From Perca fluviatilis (Eukaryota; Chordata; Actinopteri; Perciformes; Percidae), in the NCBI RefSeq assembly GCF_010015445.1, contig NC_053133.1:7672309-7736308 (forward strand): a stretch of DNA of 64,000 nt. The letters are read 5' to 3'. Positions within the stretch are counted from its first letter, which is position 1; every line of letters begins with the position of its first letter. The translations under genes and the position numbers were made by a program. The notes under the pieces are model-generated. The model did no database searches. It was given only the letters and a program-made list of their open reading frames with translations, and was not told the origin of the DNA. Positions 12,333-23,915 of the stretch are shown here, piece after piece.

Positions 12333-13155
12333 CAGTGTTGGGGAGTAACGGAATACATGTAACGGCGTTACGTATTTAGAATACAAATTATGAGTAACTG
12401 TATTCCGTTACAGTTACAATTTAAATCGTTGGTATTTAGAATACAGTTACATTGTTGAAATCAATGGATTACATGACGAGAGCCAGGACAGGAATAAGTT
12501 TCTATCTTGGAAATTCAAACAGCATTTCACATTAAAGAACGAACAGGGAGAATGAAATATAACTGTGCAGTGCAACCTGTGCTTGCCAGCAACCAACCTG
12601 CTTTCAGCGTCCAAATTACTCCACCTCCAACCTGAAGAAGCATCTTAAAGTAAGCTATTTTTTTAATTAGCCAAGGGTAGTCGTCTGCTGTAGTTTTACT
12701 GGTCACCTTGCTATTTTAACGTTGACGTGCGACTTTACATTCTCCTACGTGCTGATTTACTAGCTCCAGAGCCGTTTAAAGACTGACTATAGCCCCGTTT
12801 TACATGCTAGCTAACGTTAGCTAAAATTAGCTCATGGTAGCAAGACTGCGGTTAGATTTTTGTAGTATGCAGTTCGGGACTACCAATACAATAATCTATC
12901 TGCTTGTTAAGGTACACATTCAGCTAGTTGGAATAAAAAGAACACACCATTATAGGCCTGTTTAGTAAGCTGGATGTGATAGCTGCATTCCTACACTTAT
13001 AAAACGCAATTCAATGTGGAAGTAATCCTGAAGTAATCCAAGTATTCAGAATACGTTACTCAGATTGAGTAACGTAACGGAATACGTTACAAATTACATT
13101 TGTGGGCATGTATTCTGTAACGAAATACGTTTTGAAAGTATCCTTCCCAACACTG
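12333..13155 (+). mobile_element. hAT element with perfect 8-bp target duplication
   Basis: The ends are CAGTGTTGGGGAGTAACGG and, inverted, CAGTGTTGGGAAGGATAC. It is flanked on both sides by TGCACGAC (12325-12332 and 13156-13163), which is the hAT signature. Both subterminal regions are rich in GTAACGGAATAC-type repeats. It has no full transposase. A broken BED-finger exon remains at 12492-12650. The length is 823 bp. Confidence 0.93.
12492..12650 (+). pseudogene. Relic BED zinc-finger exon of a hAT transposase
   Basis: A frame reading SWKFKQHFTLKNEQGE is followed, one frame over, by NITVQCNLCLPATNLLSASK, and then, after another shift, by TSNLKKHLK and the donor-like GTAAGC at 12650. The C-x2-C pair, followed by an H near the LKKHL block, is the pattern of the BED finger that starts hAT/ZBED proteins. 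At least two frameshifts break it, so it cannot encode a working finger. The exon-plus-donor layout shows that the parent element had an intron after the finger. Confidence 0.72.
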
Positions 13156-13930
13156 TGCACGACTAAAACAACTTTTGAACTTACACATGTGCCACCAAAA
13201 CAAGTTCCTTCCTGAGACTATTTTGCAGCGGCACCTTGGCTCTGTCCGGCGATTAGTAGCGCCCAAGACGACTGTGATTGGTTTAAAGAATGCCAGAGCA
13301 CGTTTTTCTCCCATCCCGGAATGCTGTGTGGACTAACCAAACCCTCCTCTGCAGCGCTGTGGAGGAAGGTCTGGCAAAGCAAGACTATTGCATCACAAAC
13401 ATCCATAAACACTGCCGACAAAGACCCTTACCCTGTTATCTGCAAACTTAGAGCTCTCTCGGTCAAACCCTAACTCCTGCTTCTTCTATACCGAAGTATT
13501 ATTGAACCCATCCTCCTGTATTGCAGCACAGTCACCCTCACAAATAGAAACAAGCTCCTGAAAGTAACTATCTCAAAATATTGTTATCTTCTAAAATAAT
13601 TGGTCTCCCAGATCCCAATCTGCCAGCCCTCATTGACATTGTCACCACTTGCAGAGAGCACTGACCATAGCACACGGCCAATGCCACCCCCTCAACCCAC
13701 CCTTCCTCCCATTTGGCCGCGGATATAGACAGCCAATCTGCAAAAAAACAACACATTTAAGGGGGAGTTTTGTGTCATCACTGCTTCAAATAGTCTGGCC
13801 ACATTGTGATATACTTGTGTTGTTATATTCTTCTTTGTTTATACCTTGTTCTGAATGGTATTTCTGTGTACGGACTGTGAAAACAAATTTCCTCATAGAG
13901 GACAATAAAGAATGAATCTGATTCTGAGTC

Positions 13931-14080
13931 ATCGGCAGCTTCTGCACACTCAACACTGTGTTTGTCTCACGTTATTGAAAGGTGGTGTCGGAAAACGACC
14001 AGACTCGCAGCAACAGGAAGTCCTGTGACCTTAGCAGTCCAAACATTGCTACATGACTGAAATCACAACACAGAGTGACT
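13931..14080. other. Short unique spacer
   Basis: Lies between the LINE tail and the next MITE. Nothing was recognised. Confidence 0.4.
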
Positions 14081-14492
14081 AAGGCCCTATTCGCACGGGA
14101 CAAGTAATACCTGGGGACCTGGTAATTACTGATAATGTAAAAATTGTAATAATTGCCGAGGTCATCTGTGATCTCAATCCCATGCAAATCTGCCATGTCT
14201 GTAATTCGTCAAGTAAATATTCTACCGCAGATTACCTACCATATTTCGCCAAACACATAGGTTGTGTGATAATATTAAACCATGCAACCATCATCTCAGT
14301 GATTTGGGGTCATGTTGGCTGCTTTGGCCAACTATGAATGAAAGTGCCTTGACATCATGTGCAGGGGATAATGTCAATTCATTTGAGTCAGAATTTGCTC
14401 ATCCCGTGCAAATGCACCGCACAAAACTCAGACGGATAATTTCTTAATCACATGAGGTCCCTAGGTGATAATAGTACCGTGCCGATAGGGTT
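14081..14492. mobile_element. MITE with AAGGCCCTATTCGCACGG-type ends
   Basis: The left end AAGGCCCTATTCGCACGGGA matches the inverted right end (AAACCCTATCGGCACGGTAC) at about 15 of 20 positions. A second GCACGGGA/TCCCGTGC pair lies inside the right part (14401). It is non-coding. No clear target duplication was found. Confidence 0.5.
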
Positions 14493-14524
14493 TATGATTC
14501 CGAGTTATGGAGTAATCTACGGAG

Positions 14525-14778
14525 TAGTCTATATGCGCCGCCGGAAATTCCACCGGATGTCAGTTTCTGAGTTTTCTGTTGCACGACTAAAACAACTTTT
14601 TGAACGTACTCATTCCACCAAAACAAGTTCCTTCCTGATGCTATTTTGCTACGGCTCCGTTCAGGGCTTTGCACCGCCCAAGATGATTTTGATTGGTTTA
14701 AAGAAATGCCAATAAACCAGAGCACGTTTTTCTCCCATCCCGGAATACTGTGTGGAGGAAAGTCTGGCAATGCGAGAC
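14525..14778 (+). mobile_element. TAGTCT-family MITE, copy d (internally deleted)
   Basis: It starts TAGTCTATAT, then continues GCCGGAAATTCCACCGGATG, TTTTCTGTTGCACGACTAAA, GATTGGTTTAAAGAAATGCC, and ends TCTGGCAATGCGAGAC. The subterminal palindrome has been lost: TGTGTGGA runs straight into GGAAAGTCTGG. The final bases are mutated and no target duplication is visible. Confidence 0.75.
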
Positions 14779-15503
14779 AGACGTAAATAAAGATATAAAT
14801 GGTCGGTCCGGGCTGATTTACTGCCTGTGTAGTTGTTGGAAATTATGTAATATAACAAAAAAGTGGGGCCTCTTGCCACCGATATTGCACCAATCAATCA
14901 GTCAGTCATGAGGAAAAATTCATGTCCGCCGGAAAACGGTAACGTATTTTGATTTGATTTGATTTATTTTGGATTTGACTAACAACATAATCCAAAGGAT
15001 AGCATGTTAAAGTGTAAACACTTATTTCCAACATGGTCCTTGGTGTTAAAACATTCAACACATAACAAAGACCTATTTCAGGTCAAAGGCAATAACATAT
15101 AATACAAATCATCCAAGGTTTAAAAGCATTCTAAAATCAGAGAATCATAAATCACATAAAATAATCCATCTACTCTAATTAAAAAAATATTGGCTACTCT
15201 ATTCCATAAAAAAGCCTTAACCTTATGTCTAAAAGCTCCTCTGGTATTTACAATTTTGAGGGAAAGCAGCAGATTATTCCACAATGTTATACCTGTATAA
15301 AAAAAGAACTTCTAGCTGCATTGTTGCCTCTGGGCACTTTACAAGAACAGACACTGGCCCTAGTATTGTGATTATGCTGTGTATGAACCATTTTTATATG
15401 GGAATGTAGATATTTGGGAGCAGAGCCATTTATGACATTATACATATGATTCAACTTTAACTGCTCCACTCTAACATATACTGGCAGCAACCCTACCCTT
15501 TTA

Positions 15504-16662
15504 CAGTTTTTTTCGATTGCTAAACAACAGTGGGCACAACTGGAGTCACATGTGCAAAACGCTAACTACAGTCTGCACAGCAGCAGTTCACGTGGACCAA
15601 ACTCTAGTTCGTTTTTCATTGCTTGAACACAGTTTTCAAAACTCTACACACTTATCCCATGACTTTAACCACAACGTGCACAACACTGTAGATTTACAGC
15701 ACTTTGTTCAAATGCTAACACACTGCTGTCAAAACTGTAAACCACACATTCAAAACAGAATAGATTTCAGTCTGGTGCCTATCAAACACTGCTGATTGGA
15801 ATTTTAGCTCAAAGCCTAAGCAGGTGTCTTGTTTTAGACTAGTTAGTGAAGATATACGGTATTTATACAGAGAAAGCTCAGAAAGCCTTTTTTGTATACA
15901 AACACCAAATAAGAATGAAACAATTATACACTGTACCGTTTGAGAGAAACAGGTAAAAGAGCAAAGATACCAATATGTCCAGGTAAGATGTCTGAGGTTA
16001 TGTACACAGCTATAAAAAAAAAGTGAAAAACACTATATCTTTACTATAGTAAAACTGCGTTCTTACTGTTTTTCAGAAAGTAATGGAGGTGAAAGCAATA
16101 GAAACACCACATTCATTTGTATTTAGAGATAATGCAGACATCCAATGTGATGAAGAAAACTTGCCACATGATGCTGGAGAGAGGCAGGATTAGTCACACT
16201 ATTCTTTGGTACTGTTACGTATGTACCTTTGTACAAAATACTTTATTGAAGAAAACTGCTGATTTTCATTCCTTCTTGTTTACCTTATGTAAAAATTGGT
16301 ATGCTATACAATCTATATTTTTTCCTTAAATAAACTATTGAGTAGTGTCAAGTCACTCAAATTGTTCAAACTGTAAAGATGAAAAAGTTTGTCATTTCTG
16401 TATTGGTGTTTGAGGCTAGTGTTTTTACCCTCAGTGTGTTCTGAGTGATAGTGTGTGTTATCTCAGTGAGGATTGTTTATAGTGTTTGGCTGCACTGAGC
16501 CTGTTTTGAGACATGTGTGAAGAGTTGTGTTGCTTTGAATGAGTTTTGCAGGTGATGTGAACTGTTTAGTTCAGGTGACTGTTGGTAGTGCAGACTGTAG
16601 TTTGAGTTTTGCACATGTGACTCCAGTTGTGCCCACTGTCATCTAACAATCGGAAAAAACTG
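15504..16662 (+). mobile_element. Mariner/Tc1-like transposon relic with long inverted repeats
   Basis: The left end CAGTTTTTTTCGATTGCTAA and inverted right end CAGTTTTTTCCGATTGTTAG are each flanked by TA, the mariner target site. The inverted repeats run on for about 100 bases (CAGTGGGCACAACTGGAGTC, then ACATGTGCAAAAC...AACTACAGTCTGCAC). At 1159 bp it is close to the normal size for the group, but only the last codons of a transposase are recognisable. The element sits inside a LINE. Confidence 0.85.
16131..16193 (+). pseudogene. C-terminal scrap of a mariner-type transposase
   Basis: Twenty codons and a TAG stop, including IQCDEENL and GERQD. This resembles the C-terminal CDVDE...W-P-D block of this transposase group. 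The expected valine and tryptophan are missing, so it is degraded. The upstream catalytic DDE/D region is not recognisable. Confidence 0.5.
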
Positions 16663-16802
16663 TAAAAGCATCTCTACCAATATGAGGGGGGGGGGTGCAT
16701 TTAACAGGTAGCAGATAACATTATTTTGCATCACTTGCAGTCTGTTTTTAAGTTTAATTTATAATCCACAGTAACATGCATAATCAAAATGACATTGAAT
16801 CA

Positions 16803-16841
16803 ATCATAATGTTTCAGAAGAGGATGGAGTGCAGAAAAAGA
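16803..16841. repeat. Microsatellite-flanking duplicate, copy 1
   Basis: ATCATAATGTTTCAGAAGAG and GATGGAGTGCAGAAAAAG lie directly before a GA/GATA array. The same 39 bases recur with one change at 18587-18625, again directly before a simple repeat. Confidence 0.85.
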
Positions 16842-16860
16842 GAGAGAGAGAGAGAGAGAG

Positions 16861-16956
<96 letters not shown>
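16842..16956. repeat. Compound (GA)n(GATA)n microsatellite
   Basis: About 10 GA units followed by about 24 GATA units, all perfect. Confidence 0.97.
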
Positions 16957-17261
16957 GCCAAGATATACTTAGCAAAACGTTTGTTTTCACTTTGACTTGG
17001 AATGCCTCCTGTTTCTGAAACATCTCTGCATTGCTCTACCATAGGTTAAGGTGACCTAAAGAAGCATGCAGTGAACTCATGCAAGGCGTATCCTTCCAAA
17101 GAACAGGGGTTTCCTCTGAAGCTCCAAACAGGACGGAGTGTTCTCCGAAAAAAAAAAAATGAAAAAATAGCTTGGCAATGAGTCAGACCTCTATGAAAAC
17201 CATAGGGGGATATCCCTGTTCAAACTCCTACACAGGATCACACCCAGAAGGAATGGAGGAG
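16957..17261. other. Unique non-coding spacer
   Basis: An A-run lies near 17149. Nothing else was seen. Confidence 0.45.
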
Positions 17262-17267
17262 GTGCGC

Positions 17268-17346
<79 letters not shown>

Positions 17347-17351
17347 TGTGT
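17262..17351. repeat. (TG)n microsatellite with CG edge
   Basis: A GCGCGCG edge followed by about 38 TG units and an imperfect end. Confidence 0.97.
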
Positions 17352-18227
17352 CCACACCCAGGCATATGTGACTATCCACATGTCTCCGTGTATCTGCTCC
17401 ACAAATTCTTCCAGATTAGAGTTCAGCATGGTTTGGTTCAAACCTGTCAACCTTTTAGACATTCCCTGTCATCCTTGAGCTGTTTGCCTGAATACATTTA
17501 AAAGCTTCCTACAAATGCAGGGAACAATTAAGTTATCAAATGGACAAAACCATTATGTAAAAGGCGGCTTATATTGCCAACAATTTGAACACTGTCTGCT
17601 TCCTGGAAGTGCAGACGAAATGTCAGGGGCACAATATTTCAAGGCTATTAACTTGAGTGCTTTTTTATTCAGTCTCATTACTTTTTAAACAGCATAGGAA
17701 GTCATGGAAATGTAATATTAATTTTTACATGGCTTTCATTTTCATTCCTATGGAGCTGTTTAAAATTCAGGGATTTTTTTTTTTCTTCCCCAATGCGAGA
17801 AGCAGGAGGGCCAGCGTACATGTATTATTCTATACGTAGCGAGTCAAAGTCACATCTGCGCTCGCTTTCCGGAGGAAAATCAGAGGTGTTGGGCGTTTGT
17901 TGAGTGTGAAGTCATTGTGTATTCTGCGGTAAATGATGTGACAATGGACACAATGTAGGAGTGGATCTGACAACACGGAGGCAGAGGCAGGAAGAGAGCG
18001 TGTGCATCAAACCAGGCAGCTATCTTCGGGAAAACACGTGCCCTACCTTGGGATGACAATCCTGCATGCATGCATTGAAACACACCTTTCTAGGTATTCA
18101 CTTTCACACGGGAACACTATCTAAACATAGAAAATACACTGCACAATTCAACACATATGTATAATAGAGAGTATTAGCTGAATGAGAAAGAAAAATGGAC
18201 TGGACAAAAAGAGAGAGAGAGGGAGAG
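17352..18227. other. Unique non-coding DNA, nothing recognised
   Basis: No repeat ends or exon were seen. Confidence 0.45.
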
Positions 18228-18478
18228 ACGTTTCATTAAATCTTTATTTGGGAATTTAAAAAAACTAGATAAGGCCAATTTTGATCTACGAGAGCTCCCT
18301 AATTTAGGCCCTAATGAGAATTTTTCAAATGTAGGGAGCCTTATCATTAAAAATGGCTGGAGACCATTAATAGTTTATAGGTTGAGTTAATGATAGAGAT
18401 GACTCCTAATTGAGCTCTATAGAGATTCACTATCCGGTGGTCCTTTTCACCGGCGCCAGAATCTCTCTCATTATTTCA
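18228..18478. promoter_or_regulatory. Candidate conserved regulatory element
   Basis: A repeat-free, AT-rich block dense in homeodomain-type cores: CATTAAAT, CTAATTTAGG, CCCTAATGAG, CATTAATAG, GTTAATGAT, CCTAATTGAG. It ends at CACCGGCGCC. This texture is typical of developmental enhancers in vertebrate gene deserts. The call rests only on motif density and cannot be confirmed without alignment. Confidence 0.3.
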
Positions 18479-18586
18479 GATTGTGTTTAAAAAAAAAAAA
18501 AAGAAAAAGGCTAGCATAATATCCCCTTTTTAAAGTGGAAAGATTAATTTATGTTCCCAAAAAAGATCCATCTCAACTTTCACAAA

Positions 18587-18665
18587 TCATAATGTTTCAG
18601 AATAGGATGGAGTGCAGAAAAAGAAAGAGATATATATATATATATATATATAAGAGAGAGAGAGA
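18587..18665. repeat. Microsatellite-flanking duplicate, copy 2, plus (TA)n/(GA)n
   Basis: ATCATAATGTTTCAGAATAG and GATGGAGTGCAGAAAAAG are followed by AAAGAGA, (TA)n and (GA)n. It differs from copy 1 at one base in the shared block. Confidence 0.85.
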
Positions 18666-19645
<980 letters not shown>

Positions 19646-21823
19646 CTGCTTGGATCACAGTCCTACACAGCATTTCATCGATGGAAGAGAGGAGAAATGA
19701 AATTCAAACACCCTTCTAACAAGCTCTCACATTTAGCGCTGCGTGTCTTGCGGCTACTGATGCACCCAAGACAATTCAGAGTGACGAGGGAGAACCAAAT
19801 CGCTGTTATCACATTGTTAGATGTCAATACAGAGTTGCCCCGTTGCCCATCATTCGTTAAGGGAATTAGAAACATTCTGCCTATGTTACTAGCTTTTCTA
19901 TTTTTGGGGAGGAAAAGAAAACCTCAGTGGATCCTGTTGAGATAGGGGAGGAGGTAGAGGCAGAAATAGCCTTCCTGTTTGAACTTCAAACAAACACACT
20001 ACACAATGTCACCCAAAGCTTCCTGATGGGGTGGATGGATCCGGTTCTCCAAAAGTGACATTTTGACTTGGCAGGGCTGTTTAAATTTTATGCTTAGCAG
20101 TTACCTCTGGCTCGGAGTGCAAGGAACGCACGGCTTTGACATTTACACTCCAAACTTGATGTTCATCGGCTGCCCTAAAAAAAAAAAGTCTACCGTTGCC
20201 TGAAAATGTAATATAAAGCCTTTTTTTTCCCCCACTCAGTCTGATTTCCAGCCAGAATATGTTCGCAAAACACTTAAAATTCCAGAAATTAACATTGTTT
20301 AGTGTGACTTCTCTGCTCAGCACATCCGCGAGGATGCATATCTGAGCAGGGATCCCCAGTGGGAAACACATTCACCCAAACCTCGCTCAGATCAGTTGGT
20401 GAAAGCCGCCGCAGCTCCTGCAACCGAGGGAATTCCTCTCAGAAATATTTGCTTTTTTGTTCTAGTGAGGAAATGAGGGTGAGAGAGGCGGAGGGAAGTG
20501 TGTGTGTGTGTGGGGGGGGGGGTTACTGAAATTGAATCACCATGGTAACTTCAATAACATTTCTCTTCCTCTCACGTACACACGCCAGGAAATGAGTTTC
20601 AAAACGGAGAAACCGTCATTTGTTTTTGACGCCTGCCAAGCAACGGAGACATCATTGACTTAATAAGGACTAATATGACTATATATGTATATTTACTATG
20701 TAACTGATATTACAGCACAGGAAGGCTAGGCTAAGACACTGCCGAAATGCTAATGGTTATAGCTCCTTGTTGCAAGCAATAGACGAACATTGTTAAAGTT
20801 TATTTATGCGCACTCAATGTGCATTCCACTTGCTCTCTCTCTCGCTGCAGTTTTGCCTGAAGAAGCATCCTGGGAATCTGGAGCTGCTGTCAGAAGCCGG
20901 AGGGCCAAATTTGACAGGAATGTGGCGGCAGCAAGAAGGACCTGCTGTACAGTTATCAGACTCTTGCTGAGGAGTGATGTACAGCTGAGGATCTGCGGAT
21001 CTTGCCGCTCAAATTCTAGAGAAAATCTAATTCTGAGCACTATAGGTGGAAGTAATAATTGAATGCCATATTAATAAATAAGGTGGTAACTCAGGAAAAA
21101 AATTGCAGATTCTTGTCAGTTTTAGCACTTTTTTAAATGCAGTGGTGGACAGGTTCATAAAAAGTCTTCTTGCAAACAAAGAAAAGCGATGAGCAATGTG
21201 GAAAAAAAGAGCTTATAGGGTAAAACTAAAAAGTGAAAAATCACCACAACAGGCACTATTTAGCAACAAAGATGTAGCTGAATGGAATCTGAAGGTAACC
21301 ACTCTAAAGCTTAATAAATCTGTATTTTATATTACCAATGGATCAAATTAATATTTGTAATATGAAAGATGTGGTGGATTGTGACAAACCCACAGATAAT
21401 TATCATCCAGCTCTGTGGTTCCTCTCAACGTTTAGCTTTTTTTTAGCGTATCAACCCTGTTTCCAGCAGGCAGCTGTTTTAAAAATAATAATAATAACAA
21501 TTCTAAATGAAACCCACTGTTCACCTGCCCTGCAAAAAATGGCAGACAGATGTAAGCGTTAGTGGCTAGCTAGTAAAAAAACACTAAAACCTTGCAAGAA
21601 AATACTTCGAACTATCAGGTTGCCAGACAGTGAACTCCAAATGAAAGCTAATGTTGCTGTATGTCTGCTTGATGTGTAAACTGGCAATTATTAACAAACA
21701 TAAATAAGTAAATTGTTGAAATGATATCGTTATCATATCGATATCAAGATATCATGTTCCTCTGCCCCCAAGTGACCAAAATACAAATCACCCAATGCAA
21801 CTTTAGGGACATGACATATGACA
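19646..21823. other. Unique non-coding DNA
   Basis: A short TG plus G-run lies at 20500-20521. At 20850-20990 a frame opens right after CTCTCTCTCTCGCTGCAG (acceptor-like), but no donor or domain supports an exon. Bases 21728-21755 have an ATATCG/ATATCA palindromic run. Confidence 0.4.
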
Positions 21824-21845
21824 TTTTTTTTTGGGGGGGGGGGGG
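21824..21845. repeat. Poly-T/poly-G junction
   Basis: 9 T followed by 13 G. The exact lengths may be sequencing-dependent. Confidence 0.85.
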
Positions 21846-23289
21846 AGATGAGGCCTTCACATGGTGCATTAGAAGCAAGCCAAAGGCAGAAACATGCCAT
21901 CACACGTGTCAGCCTGACTACAGGCCATCAGCTTTCAGCACAATTGTGGTGTTTCTATAAAACATGGTGGAGACAGCAGGCTGCTGTAAATGACATGCTT
22001 GTCTGAGGCCCTCCACTGTGCAACACCTTCAGGATTTCTCATAATGGTCAGCTCCCCATGTCCCCAGCCTTCATTTCTTCCATGTGCCACTGGACAGTTA
22101 AGCCTAAAGATACCTGACACCATATGTTTCCCTGTGCAGTAATGACTGCTCCTAGCGCTGCTTTTATGGCAGCCGGCCTCTGGAGGCTCAGTGATCAGGC
22201 CCATGTCCAGGCCTCAATTACAGCTGCTAGGAAGGAGCCTTCCTTGCTTACCAGAAGCTGCCACTAACAGCTCTCTGGTGCTGCACTGTATATTCACTTT
22301 GTCCCACGATATTAAAAAATAAAAATGCAATGCAGGCTGCAGTTTGAATTTTACAACGAAATCCATGAGGGGCACTGAGAAGAAAGAGGCAAGGGGTGAA
22401 ATGTATAGCAGGAAGAAATGAGCACTAGAGTGAAGTCAGAGAGCGAGGGCGAGAGAAAACTGAGAGAAGCAGAGTCAGGAGATGAAGACAGAGAGAGAGA
22501 AACGAGGAAGACCAAAGGCATGTGGAGTTCACCATCACTTTGCTTGGCTGCACTGTGATTAAAGAGAAGAGCCCCCGGAGAGAGAGGCGGCTCTAGGCCT
22601 GCCCAGTCAGTTCTCCTGCTCCCTTGATCTCCTGCGTGTCGCCCACAGAAACATACCGCCAAACCTTCAGGAAGGGCTCCCTTTTATTGCGCCCTGTCCC
22701 CCATCGGCCCCAAAGAATCTGCAAAGCAAGCACAGATTGTCATGGCAGGAGCTCCTCTCAATTTAGAGGAAGGAGGTCTGCCTTGGATGAGCTGCTGCCT
22801 GGATCCTGAAGAGGTTTTTTTGATGTTTTAATGAAGATATCCCCTGCATTTCTGAAAGCGTCTTGTTACACATGAACGTGTCAACCTCCGAGATAAGGTA
22901 AAAAGAGAATTTTTTGGCAAGTGATTTTCCAGAAAGTCTCTGCAAAAATAAAAAGGCAGGAAAGTTAAAATAAGCCTATACTAAACCTCCATTAATCCCC
23001 CCAGGAGGCTCTAGCCTCATCTGATTGAAGTGCCTATTCTTTTAGAAGAAAAAAAAAAGATAATCAGAACCCTGCAAACTGGGAGCCAGGGAAGAAGAGA
23101 TAGTAAAGCAAATGTCACTCTCAATTTTAATTATTTTTGTCATTCGGTGGGGAGGGGGGGGGGGCTGATCAGTCTGGCATGGGCCTAGTCCCCTCCCTTG
23201 ACCTTTTTTCTTCTGGTCACTCCCTGTCTGACAAGGAAGGAAAGCGCCTGAGGGGGGTGAGGGAAGAAAGGCCATGACATTACACACAT
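21846..23289. other. Unique non-coding DNA with GA-rich and G-rich patches
   Basis: Bases 22430-22510 are GA-rich. G-runs lie at 23148-23163. No repeat family or exon was recognised. Confidence 0.4.
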
Positions 23290-23430
23290 TCATAAGGCGC
23301 TGCAGCCGGGATAATTACACCGATACTCATTTAACATGCATTGCAGGCAAGCCTATCGTTTATCAGCCGCATGACCTCTAGCGAAGGATCTCTTCCTCTG
23401 ATCTGTCTAATTATTCTGTTTTTTTTCCCT
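23290..23430. promoter_or_regulatory. Candidate conserved regulatory element
   Basis: A repeat-free block with GGGATAATTACACC, TCATTTAACATGCATTGCAG, TCGTTTATCAGCCG and CTAATTATTCTG. Homeodomain-type, Fox-like and bicoid-like cores are packed together. This is a motif-based guess only. Confidence 0.25.
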
Positions 23431-23915
23431 TTTCCTTCGTCTCTTCCTATCCGCCATTATTAGCAAACGGAAAAAAGTCTTTTGTGTGTGTGTGTAATCT
23501 AAAACAAGTCAAAGTTGTAAACATCACAGCTGGCTGGGAGGGGGGGATTTCGGAAGTGATTCACTGATGTTTTTGTGCACGATTTAAATTAATTCCAGTT
23601 GGCCCACAGCTATTTTGTATTATTTCTTCTTCTATAAAAATACACTTGTGCTTCTTTTCAGTTCTCATGCCTGTGGCCGACTGAAGCTCTATGGGGGGGG
23701 TGTTTATGGGTGTCACTCTAAATTTGTCGGAGATGGGAGAGAGTGAATCCTCCTTAATCTGGTTACAATAGTTTGTCCCACACATGGAGCAGCTGCTGTC
23801 CAAACAACTGGTCGTATTTAATGACTGTTTGTACAGCAATGCGAATGGAGCACAGTTTAGGCTAAGAGTGGTTTAAATTAGGGTTCCTTTCATTTAAAAT
23901 GTTGATGATTGTTGG
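23431..23915. other. Unique non-coding DNA, nothing recognised
   Basis: A short TG run lies near 23484 and a G-run at 23693-23700. Confidence 0.4.

Larger units (their letters stand above)
12225..13387 (+). mobile_element. TAGTCT-family MITE, copy c, with an internal hAT insertion
   Basis: It starts TAGTCTATAT and ends AAGACTA. It is flanked by TCGCATCAC (12216-12224) and TTGCATCAC (13388-13396), a 9-bp target duplication with one mismatch. Inside are GACTATGGTTAACTGCTCC, TAAATCCAGACAGCTAGC, the ACAAGTTCCTTCC block, GATTGGTTTAAAG and the subterminal palindrome around CTGCAGCGCTGTGGAGG near 13351. A hAT element sits at 12333-13155. Part of the left arm is deleted relative to copy f. Confidence 0.82.
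12030..13930 (+). mobile_element. Non-LTR retrotransposon (Rex/L2-like LINE), split by a nested MITE
   Basis: The left part (12030-12224) ends in an RT-type segment reading FKYLGIILDNKLNFDHRIT. The right part (13388-13930) resumes with KLRALSVKP, a stop, then LLLLYRSIIEPILLYCSTV, and later LPFGRGYRQPICKKT, GSFVSSLLQIVWPHCDI and an AATAAAGAATGAATCTGATT tail. The order is typical of the thumb/C-terminal end of a fish LINE ORF2. Removing the 12225-13387 insert and one copy of its 9-bp duplication joins the two halves. Several stops and frameshifts (for example in the CGACAAAGACCC stretch near 13420) make it a dead copy. The left boundary is approximate. Confidence 0.8.
14945..16802 (-). mobile_element. 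LINE (non-LTR) 3' region, split by a mariner-like element
   Basis: On the minus strand the 3' tail is the AAATAAATCAAATCAAATC type (14948-14971). The frame at 15287-15490 reads LLPVYVRVEQLKLNHMYNVI, then SAPKYLHSH, then NTRASVCSCKVPRGNNAARS. Further upstream on the minus strand, beyond the insert (16665-16802), LKTDC...MQNNVICYLLNA fits the segment that precedes it in related LINEs. Stops and indels make it inactive. Removing 15504-16662 restores the order. The 5' boundary is uncertain. Confidence 0.72.

Noticed and set aside
20850..20990. Possible exon after an acceptor-like CTCTCTCGCTGCAG
   Set aside because: There is no donor at a sensible place, no recognisable domain and no neighbouring exon. 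It was left as unannotated.
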